A stretch of 64,000 nucleotides of DNA from Pseudomaricurvus sp050633365 (lineage in GTDB: Bacteria; Pseudomonadota; Gammaproteobacteria; Pseudomonadales; Cellvibrionaceae): contig JBOEGJ010000043.1 of the NCBI GenBank assembly GCA_050633365.1, positions 44,914 through 108,913 of the forward strand, written 5' to 3'. A model generated the notes under the pieces. That model was not told where the DNA came from, searched no databases, and saw nothing but the letters and a program-made list of their open reading frames with translations. Shown piece by piece: positions 8,643-18,139 of this stretch (position 1 is the stretch's first letter; each line of letters begins with the position of its first letter). Both the position numbers and the translations under genes were made by a program.

Positions 8643-9554
8643 TTAAACTGCCAAAACAGGCTTTATATAAGAGATTGGGGCTGCACTTTCATCGTCGAAA
8701 GTCACCACTTCCCAAGCATCTTCTTGAGCAATAAGCTCGCGCAGAGACTTATTGTTCAATGCATGACCCGACTTATGAGCTTTGAACTCGCCAATCAGGC
8801 TATTACCTAGCAGGTATAAATCGCCAATAGCATCGAGGATTTTGTGTTTTACGAACTCATCTTCATAACGAAGGCCATCTTCGTTAAGAATTCGATATTC
8901 GTCGACGACGATGGCGTTATCAACACTACCGCCCTTGGCTAGGCCTTTAGAGCGCAAATATTCAATTTCATGCATGAAACCGAAGGTACGAGCGCGACTG
9001 ACTTCTTTAACAAAGGAAGTGCTTGAAAAATCAACCTCGGCATCGAGAGTGCGGTCTTTAAAGACGGGATGATCAAAATCGATGGAAAAAGACACTTTAA
9101 AACCATCAAACGGCAAGAAACTGGCAACTTTATCGCCATCTTCCACAACCACCGGTCGCTTGATGCGAATGAATTTCTTGGCCGCCGCCTGCTCTTCGAT
9201 GCCCGCAGACTGGATCAAAAAGACAAAAGGACCGGCGCTCCCATCCATAATAGGCACTTCGGCAGCGCTCACTTCGACAATAGCGTTATCGATACCCATG
9301 CCAGCAATGGCTGACAGCAAGTGCTCAACGGTGGAGACTCGCACATCGCCCTTGACCAAGGTGGTCGACAAGGTGGTATCACCCACATTTTCGGCTTTGG
9401 CTTCTATCTCAACGACAGGGTCCAAATCCACACGACGGAACACAATGCCAGAATCAACAGGCGCTGGTAATAGGGTCAGGTAGATCTTGTCACCGGTGTG
9501 GAGCCCCACACCAGTGGCTCGAATAGCATTTTTAAGCGTACGCTGTTTTATCAT
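8643..9554 (-). CDS. lpxC: LpxC, UDP-3-O-acyl-N-acetylglucosamine deacetylase
   Basis: A 303-residue zinc deacetylase that commits UDP-acyl-GlcNAc to lipid A. The sequence follows the Pseudomonas enzyme from MIKQRTLKN to the C-terminal PISYIKP. Zinc ligands are present: His 78 in TVEHLL, and the His and Asp of KHKILDAIGD. The catalytic SGHALNN His is also present. An in-frame GTG five codons upstream is open, but the ATG at 9554 is the family start and gives the exact family length. The gene follows ftsZ after 462 non-coding bases, so it probably has its own promoter. The end of the protein lacks any obvious degradation-signal extension. Confidence 0.98.
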   Translation of the reverse strand: MIKQRTLKNAIRATGVGLHTGDKIYLTLLPAPVDSGIVFRRVDLDPVVEIEAKAENVGDTTLSTTLVKGDVRVSTVEHLLSAIAGMGIDNAIVEVSAAEVPIMDGSAGPFVFLIQSAGIEEQAAAKKFIRIKRPVVVEDGDKVASFLPFDGFKVSFSIDFDHPVFKDRTLDAEVDFSSTSFVKEVSRARTFGFMHEIEYLRSKGLAKGGSVDNAIVVDEYRILNEDGLRYEDEFVKHKILDAIGDLYLLGNSLIGEFKAHKSGHALNNKSLRELIAQEDAWEVVTFDDESAAPISYIKPVLAV

Positions 9555-10016
9555 CGAAGTATCTTTCACAAAGTTGAAGCGATTAATCGGCGAATATTAC
9601 CAAAGTTAGTGACCATAAACCAAGCTCCAAGTCGCAATTAGGGCCTCCATGCCGGTGAGGGGATCACCTTTGCCCTACTATTTGCTCATAAGTTGACATC
9701 AATCAAACTGCCTCAATCATCAAAGTCGATGGTTAGGCACCTTAACAATCACCTTACTCGCGCACAGTAAGTAGTGCATCTCGAACCGTCACGATCACTT
9801 ACTTTAGTCACGCCCAAACGACAACAATACACTTAGGCACTCAATATTCACCGCCGTATCGAACTCTCGCCCTACCGGGCCTCGATCATCGAGGGCCAAG
9901 CAGACGCATAAGACAGCAGATTAACCACGCTCGTCCTATGAAAAACCACTCATTCACAGACCTTGAAGTTCACCGAAGGTTCCCAAACTTCATCCCAGTC
10001 TAAAACAAATAGAGAA
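9555..10016. other. 462-base intergenic region between ftsZ and lpxC
   Basis: No coding frame is convincing. An imperfect hairpin lies at 9877-9897 (6-base perfect inner stem plus outer pairs) but has no T-run on the minus strand. A second short hairpin is at 9653-9667, and it too lacks a T-run. The lpxC promoter is probably here. The best minus-strand -10 candidate is TAATAT near 9595 with a poor -35, so I do not call it. Confidence 0.5.
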
Positions 10017-11186
10017 TCAGTCCGCTTGACGACGCAAAAATGCAGGAATATCCAAATATTCCATATCCTTGTCTTCGACCTGCTTCTGAGCGGCGGATCC
10101 GCTGGAATGAGCAACCGGCTGATTGCGCATAACCGTTGGTTTATCCAACTCAGAGTAATCTGGCTGGCCACCTACTCGACGAGTGTTATCCACAACGACT
10201 TTGGTCGGAGCCGGTTTTTCGATCTCACCAACACCACCGAGACCTGTTGCCACTACGGTGACTCTCAGTTCATCGCTCATTTCTGGATCAATAACAGTAC
10301 CCACAACGACGGTTGCGTCTGCTGATGCAAATTCTTCGACGGTATCACCAACTTCGGAGAATTCACCCAAAGACAAATCAAGACCGGCAGTAATGTTCAC
10401 CAAAATACCGCGAGCACCTTGAAGATTAATATCTTCAAGCAGTGGGCTGCGGATTGCCATCTCGGCAGCTTCACGCGCGCGATTCTCACCTTTAGCCGTA
10501 CCCGTGCCCATCATCGCCATGCCCATTTCAGACATGACCGTTCTTACGTCCGCGAAATCGACGTTAATCATACCAGGACGCATAATCAAATCGGCGATAC
10601 CTTGTACCGCACCCAATAGAACATCATTGGCGGCTTTAAAGGCGTCAAGCAAGCTAGTGGTTTTACCCAACACAGCGAGTAGTTTTTCGTTCGGGATAGT
10701 AATCAAAGAATCAACGCGCTCTTGAAGCTCTTTGATGCCGGCGTCGGCTATAGCCAAACGTTTTTTACCCTCGAAAGGAAACGGCTTGGTTACAACGGCC
10801 ACTGTCAGTATACCCAATTCTTTGGCGACTTCGGCAACCACAGGCGCTGCACCAGTTCCAGTACCACCACCCATACCGGCAGTAATAAAGACCATATCAG
10901 CTCCGTTGAGAACTTCAGCGATACGCTCGCGATCTTCCATTGCCGCTTGTCGACCCACTTCGGGATTCGCACCTGCACCAAGACCTTTAGTGACAGCGTT
11001 ACCCAACTGCAACACAGTGCGAGTATCGATATCTTTAAGTGCTTGGGCATCGGTGTTAGCGCAGACAAACTCAACGCCTTCGACCTGATTACCAATCATG
11101 TGTTTAACGGCATTACCACCACCGCCACCAACACCAACAACTTTTATAACCGCATTTTGCGGAATGCTATCTACTAGTTCAAACAT
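10017..11186 (-). CDS. ftsZ: FtsZ, tubulin-like division GTPase
   Basis: A 389-residue GTPase that polymerises into the Z ring. The N-terminal VVGVGGGGGNAV loop and the tubulin signature GGGTGTG (residues 106-112) are intact, as is the NxDFxDVxT T7-loop (NVDFADVRTV). A linker rich in polar residues (about 318-375) leads to the conserved C-terminal peptide DIPAFLRRQAD (379-389), the docking site for FtsA and ZipA. It is 83 bases downstream of ftsA, within the dcw order. Confidence 0.99.
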   Translation of the reverse strand: MFELVDSIPQNAVIKVVGVGGGGGNAVKHMIGNQVEGVEFVCANTDAQALKDIDTRTVLQLGNAVTKGLGAGANPEVGRQAAMEDRERIAEVLNGADMVFITAGMGGGTGTGAAPVVAEVAKELGILTVAVVTKPFPFEGKKRLAIADAGIKELQERVDSLITIPNEKLLAVLGKTTSLLDAFKAANDVLLGAVQGIADLIMRPGMINVDFADVRTVMSEMGMAMMGTGTAKGENRAREAAEMAIRSPLLEDINLQGARGILVNITAGLDLSLGEFSEVGDTVEEFASADATVVVGTVIDPEMSDELRVTVVATGLGGVGEIEKPAPTKVVVDNTRRVGGQPDYSELDKPTVMRNQPVAHSSGSAAQKQVEDKDMEYLDIPAFLRRQAD

Positions 11187-11269
11187 AGGTTTTCCCCTTT
11201 TCCCTGACCAAAATCCCCGAAGAGATTTTACACTAACAAACCATTAAAAATTCAATAAAAAAATGAAAA

Positions 11270-12508
11270 TTAAAAATTACCTTGAAACCAAGTTTTCACC
11301 GTATCCCACCAATTATTTGTTTCTGTTTTGGTGGAAAACTGAGAAACCCGACCTTCGTTTTGTTGCTGCCTGGCGTACTGCAACAAGCCAACGCCGGTGG
11401 AGTAAATCGGATTATTTACAATATCGGTTAAGCCACTAACATTTTGCGGTGTTCCCAACCGAACCGGCATATGAAAGATCTCTTCCGCTAACTCGATAAC
11501 GCCTTCCATCTTGGAGGTGCCGCCGGTTAACACGATTCCTGCCGCCACTAAATCTTCAAAACCACTGCGGCGCAATTCCGCTTGAACCAAAGTGAATAGC
11601 TCGTCGTAGCGAGGCTCAACGACTTCCGCCAATGCCTGACGAGACAGATCCCGAGGCTCACGATCACCCACGCTAGGAACCTTGATAGTTTCTTCCGGCC
11701 CAGTCAGTTTCGCCAGTGCGCAAGCGTACTTAATCTTAATCTCTTCCGCATGCGGCGTCGGTGTACGCAAGGCCATAGCAATATCATTGGTGACCTGATC
11801 GCCAGCAATCGGGATCACACCGGTATGGCGAATAGACCCTTCGGTAAAGATCGCAATATCGGTGGTGCCACCACCGATATCCACCATACAAACACCTAGC
11901 TCTTTTTCGTCATCGGTTAACACTGCGTAGCTCGACGCCAGCTGCTCCAAAATAATGTCTTCAACCTCAAGACCACAGCGACGAATGCACTTTTCAATAT
12001 TCTGAGCTGCGTTCACCGCACAGGTCACCAGATGTACTTTCGCCTCAAGACGTACGCCCGACATTCCCATCGGCTCTTTAACGCCTTCTTGCTCATCGAT
12101 GAGGTACTCTTGCGGCAAGATATGAAGAATTTTCTGATCCGCAGGAATGGCAACCGCCTGAGCTGCATCAATAACACGATCCAAATCCTGACTAAACACC
12201 TCGCGATCTTTGATCGCTACAATTCCATGAGAGTTAAGGCTTCGAATATGACTACCGGCAATACCGGCGTATACCGAGTGTATCTGGCAGCCCGCCATCA
12301 GCTCGGCCTCTTCAATCGCGCGCTGTATTGACTGAACCGTAGACTCAATATTGACCACGACTCCCTTCTTCAAACCTGAAGAACGGTGAGATCCAATACC
12401 AACGATTTCGAGTTCGCCTTCCGCGGAAATTTCCCCAACAATGGCCACCACTTTTGAGGTGCCAATATCCAACCCGACAATCATTCGACTTTCATCTGAA
12501 TGTGCCAT
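11270..12508 (-). CDS. ftsA: FtsA, actin-like division protein
   Basis: A 412-residue ATP-binding protein that tethers FtsZ to the inner membrane. It has the actin-type phosphate 1 loop (GLDIGTSKV, about 13-21), the phosphate 2 region (MVDIGGGTTDIAIF), an adenosine-binding GGTSKMEG, and the C-terminal amphipathic helix WWDTVKTWFQGNF that inserts into the membrane. A GAGG ribosome site sits 7 bases before the ATG. It is followed by ftsZ and preceded by ftsQ with a 58-base gap. Confidence 0.98.
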   Translation of the reverse strand: MAHSDESRMIVGLDIGTSKVVAIVGEISAEGELEIVGIGSHRSSGLKKGVVVNIESTVQSIQRAIEEAELMAGCQIHSVYAGIAGSHIRSLNSHGIVAIKDREVFSQDLDRVIDAAQAVAIPADQKILHILPQEYLIDEQEGVKEPMGMSGVRLEAKVHLVTCAVNAAQNIEKCIRRCGLEVEDIILEQLASSYAVLTDDEKELGVCMVDIGGGTTDIAIFTEGSIRHTGVIPIAGDQVTNDIAMALRTPTPHAEEIKIKYACALAKLTGPEETIKVPSVGDREPRDLSRQALAEVVEPRYDELFTLVQAELRRSGFEDLVAAGIVLTGGTSKMEGVIELAEEIFHMPVRLGTPQNVSGLTDIVNNPIYSTGVGLLQYARQQQNEGRVSQFSTKTETNNWWDTVKTWFQGNF

Positions 12509-12566
12509 TACGCAACCTCACTTTCTGGCTTAATCGCCTGTCTAATTTTTAGTTGTTGTTTCATTA

Positions 12567-13385
12567 CTAACTCTTTGTTGCGGCTTCAGAACTTACCTGA
12601 GATTCACGCCATTTAACGGCAACACCATTAAAGTAACGTAGATCCACAGCGCTCAGTTCTGCCCACCGCTGTTGTAATTGAGTCTCAAACACAATCAAGA
12701 AACGGCTCACTCTGTCCATCACTTGATCTCTACCAATGTTCACTTGAACACTTTCACCTAATTCCATCGACCAACTTCGCCCTAGGTCGCAACGCAACCG
12801 GCGAATCGATAACCCGTGATCCGCCAAAACCTTTGTGAGGGCCCGGTACTGATCCATCACCTGCCGCTCCATTCCAGCGGCTCCCTCGAGCATCGGCAAG
12901 CCCTCTAACAATGCTCGACTCGACTCATCGTCTAAAAGCGCAATAACTTCACCTCGGTGATTGAGCGCGTCATGCTTTCCCCAGCGAGCAATAGGCTTGT
13001 GCTCGATGATGGTAACGTTCAATCCATCCGGCCAAGCTCTCGACAACTTGGCCCCATCTACCCATGGCATTTGTTCAAGCTGGCTCTGTATATGCTCTAA
13101 ATCCAACTGCACAAAACTGTTACCCATGGCGTCGTACACTTGTTTGGCAACGTCCTCTCGTGCCACCCGAGAGAACTCGCCATTAATTCTGACGCTAGCC
13201 ACTGGCCTGTCTAACTGAGATACGGACCATAAAACTGCAACGTATCCGCCTGCTGCTAGCGCCATCAAAATCAGCAAATTCCGCGCCGCGACTAGCCACC
13301 GCGTATTTCGCGGCTTCGGTGTTTCTCGCGAGGCTGAACGGCTAGCACCACGAATTGTCTTATTAACTTTCTCTGCTTTGCCCAT
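12567..13385 (-). CDS. ftsQ: FtsQ, divisome scaffold protein
   Basis: A 272-residue bitopic protein. A basic cytoplasmic N-terminus (about 1-30) is followed by one membrane span (about 32-52), then a POTRA domain beginning near VASVRINGEFSRV (about 59) and an FtsQ beta domain with the typical PWVDGAKLSRAWPDGLNVTIIEHKPIARW signature region. It links the early ring to FtsL-FtsB and FtsW-FtsI. It begins 10 bases after the ddl stop codon, so the two are very likely co-translated. Confidence 0.96.
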   Translation of the reverse strand: MGKAEKVNKTIRGASRSASRETPKPRNTRWLVAARNLLILMALAAGGYVAVLWSVSQLDRPVASVRINGEFSRVAREDVAKQVYDAMGNSFVQLDLEHIQSQLEQMPWVDGAKLSRAWPDGLNVTIIEHKPIARWGKHDALNHRGEVIALLDDESSRALLEGLPMLEGAAGMERQVMDQYRALTKVLADHGLSIRRLRCDLGRSWSMELGESVQVNIGRDQVMDRVSRFLIVFETQLQQRWAELSAVDLRYFNGVAVKWRESQVSSEAATKS

Positions 13386-13395
13386 TCAGCTTCAA

Positions 13396-14319
13396 CTAGG
13401 AAGCAAGCGTTTGACTTAGAATATCGATGACCAAATCCGAAAAGCTCATGCCTTCGGCTTTCGCTGCCATAGGTACCAAACTATGGTCGGTCATTCCTGG
13501 AACTGTATTCACCTCTAGAGTGTAAAAATTACCGTTATCGTCGGCCATAAAGTCGACCCGTCCCCAACCTTCACAACCGAGAGCGCTAAAGGCCTCAAGC
13601 GTCAGCTGTTTGAGCTCTTGCTCTTTGGATTCAGTCAATCCACAGGGACAGAGATAGCGCGTATCGTCGGCTATGTATTTAGCGTCATAGTCGTAAAACT
13701 GATGATCCGTCTCCAGCTTTATAGGCGCTAGGGCTCGCTTGCCCAATACTGCCACCGTGTACTCCGCCGCTTCGATTAATTGCTCGGCGAATACGCTGCG
13801 ATCAAACTTGGCTGCGTTTTTATAGGCCGTCGCTAATTGATCTTTGCTGGTCACTTTCGACATACCAATACTCGAGCCTTCGTGTGCGGGCTTAACCATC
13901 AAGCGCTCACCCAACTGCTCGACCACATGTTCCAAGTTGTCGGCACTTAAGGTTCGGTATTCCGGTGTCGCAATCTTCGCTGCGGTAAAAATTTGTTTCG
14001 ACTTCCATTTATCCATTGCCAGCGATGAAGCCTGCACTCCACTGCCGGTATAGGGTAGATTCAAGAACTCCAACAGAGCCTGAATACGGCCATCTTCCCC
14101 TGCGGCGCCGTGCAGCGCGATAAACACACGATCGATCTTTTCGTTTTGTAAACGAGTAACAATTTGTGAGTCCACGTCAATTAAAAAAGCATCTATACCA
14201 CGCTCTACCAATGCACTACAGACAGCTCGACCACTGTTGAGTGACACCTCGCGCTCGGCAGATTCACCACCATAGAGCACAGCGACACGGCCAAATTCTT
14301 GTAAGTTAATTGCGTTCAT
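13396..14319 (-). CDS. ddlB: Ddl, D-alanine--D-alanine ligase
   Basis: A 307-residue ATP-grasp enzyme that makes D-Ala-D-Ala for murein precursors. It shows VLYGGESAEREVSLNSG near the N-terminus, HGAAGEDGRIQ, KPAHEGSSIGM, and the metal-binding GRVDFMAD and LEVNTVPGMT near the C-terminus. I use the ATG at 14319; a TTG seven codons upstream is open but offers nothing. Its place between murC and ftsQ identifies it as the dcw copy (ddlB). Confidence 0.97.
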   Translation of the reverse strand: MNAINLQEFGRVAVLYGGESAEREVSLNSGRAVCSALVERGIDAFLIDVDSQIVTRLQNEKIDRVFIALHGAAGEDGRIQALLEFLNLPYTGSGVQASSLAMDKWKSKQIFTAAKIATPEYRTLSADNLEHVVEQLGERLMVKPAHEGSSIGMSKVTSKDQLATAYKNAAKFDRSVFAEQLIEAAEYTVAVLGKRALAPIKLETDHQFYDYDAKYIADDTRYLCPCGLTESKEQELKQLTLEAFSALGCEGWGRVDFMADDNGNFYTLEVNTVPGMTDHSLVPMAAKAEGMSFSDLVIDILSQTLAS

Positions 14320-14353
14320 ACTCGTTCTAACTCTGTTCAAAATTTCTAAAACG

Positions 14354-15790
14354 TTATTGAAGCTTACGCTTCGCTAGCTCGACGGCGAGCATACCGACAT
14401 TGCCCGCGCCCTGGGTCAAAATGATGTCGCCTGGCTGGGCGATATCCGCGATCACTTCTGGCACACCATCCACACCCTCAACAAAAATAGGGTCGACATG
14501 TCCGCGACCTCGAATACTGCGACATAGGTGACGGCTATCGGCACCCGGTATCGGAGTTTCCCCAGCGCTATACACCTCGAGTAACACCAACGAATCGACC
14601 TGAGACAGTACGTCGACAAAATCTTCGTAAAGATCCCTTGTGCGGGTAAATCGATGAGGCTGATAAATCATCACCAAGCGCCGCTCAGGCCAACCGGCAC
14701 GAATCGCCGATATAGTCGCTGCAACTTCTCTTGGATGATGTCCGTAGTCATCCACCAACATGGCGGAACCCTCACCAACCTCGTAATCGCCATAGACCTG
14801 AAAACGACGCCCGACACCCTGAAACTGTTTCAAACCCGTTTGAATAGCTTCGTCACTGAGACCTTCATCCGTGGCCACGGCCACCGTTGCCAAGGCGTTA
14901 AGAACATTGTGATGTCCGGGCATGTTCACCGTTATTTCCACGGGTTTCAGCCCGTCGGGACGCAACGCCGTAAAGCTCGTGCTCATGGCATTCTGACTTA
15001 CCTCTACCGCTCGGTAATCATTATCTTCGTCAAATCCGTAGGTTAAGACCGGGCGAGAAATATCGGGAATGATCTCTTGCACCACCGGATCATCACCGCA
15101 AACGACGGCCAACCCGTAAAAGGGCAAATTGTGAAGAAATTCTACAAAGGTCTTTTTAACCTTTGAAAAATCACCTTCATAGGTATCCATGTGATCGGCA
15201 TCAATATTGGTGACCACGGCAACCATCGGCTGTAAATGCAAAAAAGACGCATCACTTTCGTCGGCCTCTGCAACCAAATAACGACTGGCACCTAACTGAG
15301 CATTAGCGCCCGCACTATTAACCAAACCGCCAATCACAAAGGTAGGATCGCAATCTCCGGCAGCCAATACCGAGGCCAATAGGCTAGTGGTAGTGGTTTT
15401 CCCGTGAGTCCCAGCGACGGCAATTCCGTGACGGTATCGCATCAATTCACCGAGCATTTCCGCGCGTCGAACAATTGGAATTCGATGTGCGCGAGCACCG
15501 GTCATTTCAGGGTTGTGTTCATCGACAGCAGAAGAGTTAACCACCACATCGGCGCCTTCGACGTTACTTTCGCTGTGTCCGAAGAATATTTTTGCGCCCT
15601 TGGCCTGCAAGCGACGAGTCACATTCGATTCACGCAGGTCTGATCCCGAAATTTCATAACCTTGATTGAGCAGTACTTCGGCGATACCGCTCATCCCCGC
15701 CCCACCAATTCCGATAAAATGGATACGCTTAATCCGGCGCATCTCTGGAATCTCTATAATGGCTTTATTGTCTATCACTTGATCACCCAT
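14354..15790 (-). CDS. murC: MurC, UDP-N-acetylmuramate--L-alanine ligase
   Basis: A 478-residue Mur ligase adding L-Ala to UDP-MurNAc. The N-terminal HFIGIGGAGMSGIAEVL nucleotide-fold loop and the ATP loop GTHGKTT (127-132) are intact. I chose the ATG at 15790 because it has an AGAGG ribosome site at the right distance and overlaps the end of murG by 8 bases, consistent with translational coupling; an upstream GTG (15844) lies deep inside murG. The C-terminal GAGNVG region is typical. Confidence 0.97.
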   Translation of the reverse strand: MGDQVIDNKAIIEIPEMRRIKRIHFIGIGGAGMSGIAEVLLNQGYEISGSDLRESNVTRRLQAKGAKIFFGHSESNVEGADVVVNSSAVDEHNPEMTGARAHRIPIVRRAEMLGELMRYRHGIAVAGTHGKTTTTSLLASVLAAGDCDPTFVIGGLVNSAGANAQLGASRYLVAEADESDASFLHLQPMVAVVTNIDADHMDTYEGDFSKVKKTFVEFLHNLPFYGLAVVCGDDPVVQEIIPDISRPVLTYGFDEDNDYRAVEVSQNAMSTSFTALRPDGLKPVEITVNMPGHHNVLNALATVAVATDEGLSDEAIQTGLKQFQGVGRRFQVYGDYEVGEGSAMLVDDYGHHPREVAATISAIRAGWPERRLVMIYQPHRFTRTRDLYEDFVDVLSQVDSLVLLEVYSAGETPIPGADSRHLCRSIRGRGHVDPIFVEGVDGVPEVIADIAQPGDIILTQGAGNVGMLAVELAKRKLQ

Positions 15791-16880
15791 TGGCGGCCTC
15801 TTTAAGCTTGCCGCTGGCGGCTTGTTCACAGTAATCGGCCACATCGTTTGCCGCGTTGGGCATCGCTAGGGCTTTTGCATTGTTTGACATTTGCACGAGC
15901 CTCTTTCGGTCGCGACTAAGGTCAGTGATAAAGCTGACGATTTTTTCAACCGTGAGATCTTTTTGCTGGATCAACACACCGGCATTGTTGTCTGCCAACC
16001 ACTGTGCATTTTTCGTTTGATGATCATCAATGGCAAAAGGAAACGGAACCAGCAGCGCCGTTCGCCCCGCCAAGGTTAACTCCGACACGGTTAACGCGCC
16101 CGCGCGGCAGACAATCACGTCGGCCCACTGATAGGCGGCGGCCATATCGGCGATAAACTCGACAACCTCGGCGTTCACCTTCTGGTCATGATAGAGAGCT
16201 TTAGTCACCGCCAAATGGCGTTTACCGGTTTGATGCATAACTTGCGGACGCTCTTGCTCGTCAATACTTGCTAACGCTTTGGGCAACAGTTCGTTTAAAG
16301 CTAGTGCTCCCAAGCTGCCGCCCAACACTAAGACATTGAGCGAACCGGTTTTATTCTCATCAACGGGTTCTACTACGCCGATACTGTCGCGCACCGGATT
16401 ACCCACGTGTATAGCGTCTTCTAAACTATTGGGAAACGCCGCCATCACACGATTCGCAATCTTTGATAACCAGCGATTAGTCGTCCCAGCCACCGCATTT
16501 TGCTCGTGAATGAGCAGAGGCTTTCTCATCAACCAGGCGGCAACGCCACCTGGGCCCGAAGCAAAACCGCCCAAACCAAGCACGATATCCGCTTGTTCTT
16601 GACGCAAGATTCTTCTCGCCTGCAACACAGCCTTAACAAGCAACCAGGGCGCCTTTAACTTCGCTCCTAAGCCACGACCACGCACACCTTCAATGGTCAA
16701 ACAATGCAGCTTTATACCCGCTGCTGGAACCAGCTCGGCCTCAATTCCTCGTGCGGTTCCGAGCCAACTGATCGTCGCCCCGCGCTGCTTGAGCTTCTCC
16801 GCTACGGACAAGGCAGGAAATACGTGCCCGCCAGTTCCACCGGCCATGACAATCACTTTTAGAGAAGGCTGTTTATTCAT
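15783..16880 (-). CDS. murG: MurG, lipid II synthase (GlcNAc transferase)
   Basis: A 365-residue GT28 glycosyltransferase on the inner face of the membrane, converting lipid I to lipid II. The glycine loop AGGTGGHVFPAL (13-24) and the C-domain donor site (CRAGALTVSELTLAGRTALLVPFPFAIDDHQTKNA region) are complete. The start ATG overlaps the ftsW stop codon in an ATGA arrangement, and its own end overlaps murC by 8 bases. Confidence 0.98.
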   Translation of the reverse strand: MNKQPSLKVIVMAGGTGGHVFPALSVAEKLKQRGATISWLGTARGIEAELVPAAGIKLHCLTIEGVRGRGLGAKLKAPWLLVKAVLQARRILRQEQADIVLGLGGFASGPGGVAAWLMRKPLLIHEQNAVAGTTNRWLSKIANRVMAAFPNSLEDAIHVGNPVRDSIGVVEPVDENKTGSLNVLVLGGSLGALALNELLPKALASIDEQERPQVMHQTGKRHLAVTKALYHDQKVNAEVVEFIADMAAAYQWADVIVCRAGALTVSELTLAGRTALLVPFPFAIDDHQTKNAQWLADNNAGVLIQQKDLTVEKIVSFITDLSRDRKRLVQMSNNAKALAMPNAANDVADYCEQAASGKLKEAANG

Positions 16881-18139
16881 GCGGCCTCCACCATTTTTGT
16901 TAACACAGGCACATCCTGATCGGCTGTCGGGTTTTTCGCGCGCTTGCGCGAAGCTTTTTTACGCAACTGCGATTCAGCTTGCACTTGCTGACGATGCAAT
17001 TCCCAATCAATCCGCATAACCAACGCCATCAATGCACAGGTGGCCAACAACGAGCTTCCGCCATAGCTAATAAACGGCATTGTCAGACCCTTTGTCGGCA
17101 ATAGACCCGAGGCGACACCGACGTTAATAAACGCTTGCGCCGCAAACATAACGGCAACACCAAAAGTAGCGAAGCTTGCAAAAACATTACCGAGAGCCAT
17201 CGCTTTCTGCGCCACATTTAGCACCGCAACAACCAAGGCCACAAATAGACCAACAACCGCCACCACACCAAAAAGGCCGAATTCTTCGGCGATAATTGCA
17301 AAAATGAAGTCAGTGTGCGCTTCGGGTAAATAAAATAACTTTTGCACGCTGTTGCCCAACCCCAAGCCAAACCATTCGCCACGACCAAAGGCAATTAGCG
17401 ATTGGGTCAACTGATAGCCACTGTTGAATTGATCTGCCCATGGATCCAAAAATGTAATCAATCTCTGCATGCGATAGGGAGACATCACCGCCACTACCAT
17501 CAAGCCGCCCAAAGCGCTCACAAATAACAACATGAATTGCCACAGCCGTACGCCGGCGACAAACAGCATTGCCATAACAGTCGCCGCCATCACTACAGAA
17601 GCGCCGAAGTCGGGCTCTAATAACAGTAGAAAGACGATCATTCCGAGAATCAGCAAAGGCTTAAATACTCCTCGCCAATCCTCTAGCGTTTCTTGTCCAC
17701 GGCGAGCCAAAAAGCTCGCATAAAAAACAATCACACAGAACTTAACCACCTCAGATGCCTGCAGAGCCAGCGGACCTACCTGTAACCAACGCTGACTACC
17801 GTTTACCTTTTTGCCCAACCCAGGAATTAGCACCAGAGTTAACATAACCAGCGCCACCACCAAAAATAGACTGCCGTACTTTTCCCATAACGATACAGGC
17901 ACCGCCGCAACCAGTACTGCGCCGGCCATTCCTAGCATCCAAAAGGTGGCGTAGCGTTTGGCAAAAAACCATTGGTCGTTATAAGTTGACTCTGCAAATG
18001 CCATTGACGCAGAAGTCACCATGACCCAACCAATGGACGAGAGCATCATAATCATCGCCAACAAAGGCCAATTTACGCCCTCAGTCCACGGCATAGGCAC
18101 AGGGCTTACTCGCAAGCGCTTGGCGGTAACGGCGCTCAT
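16877..18139 (-). CDS. ftsW: FtsW, SEDS peptidoglycan polymerase
   Basis: A 420-residue polytopic membrane protein of the SEDS family that polymerises septal glycan with FtsI. About ten hydrophobic spans can be traced, with the large periplasmic loop after span 7 containing the GxGxGNSxQK and PEAHTDFIFA signature regions, and the PFISYGGSS motif near the C-terminus. A Lys/Arg-rich cytoplasmic tail follows. ATGA overlaps join it to murD upstream and murG downstream. Confidence 0.97.
   Translation of the reverse strand: MSAVTAKRLRVSPVPMPWTEGVNWPLLAMIMMLSSIGWVMVTSASMAFAESTYNDQWFFAKRYATFWMLGMAGAVLVAAVPVSLWEKYGSLFLVVALVMLTLVLIPGLGKKVNGSQRWLQVGPLALQASEVVKFCVIVFYASFLARRGQETLEDWRGVFKPLLILGMIVFLLLLEPDFGASVVMAATVMAMLFVAGVRLWQFMLLFVSALGGLMVVAVMSPYRMQRLITFLDPWADQFNSGYQLTQSLIAFGRGEWFGLGLGNSVQKLFYLPEAHTDFIFAIIAEEFGLFGVVAVVGLFVALVVAVLNVAQKAMALGNVFASFATFGVAVMFAAQAFINVGVASGLLPTKGLTMPFISYGGSSLLATCALMALVMRIDWELHRQQVQAESQLRKKASRKRAKNPTADQDVPVLTKMVEAA

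Noticed and set aside
9877..9897. Hairpin between ftsZ and lpxC as a terminator
   Set aside because: The stem has a mismatch and there is no T-run on the minus strand.
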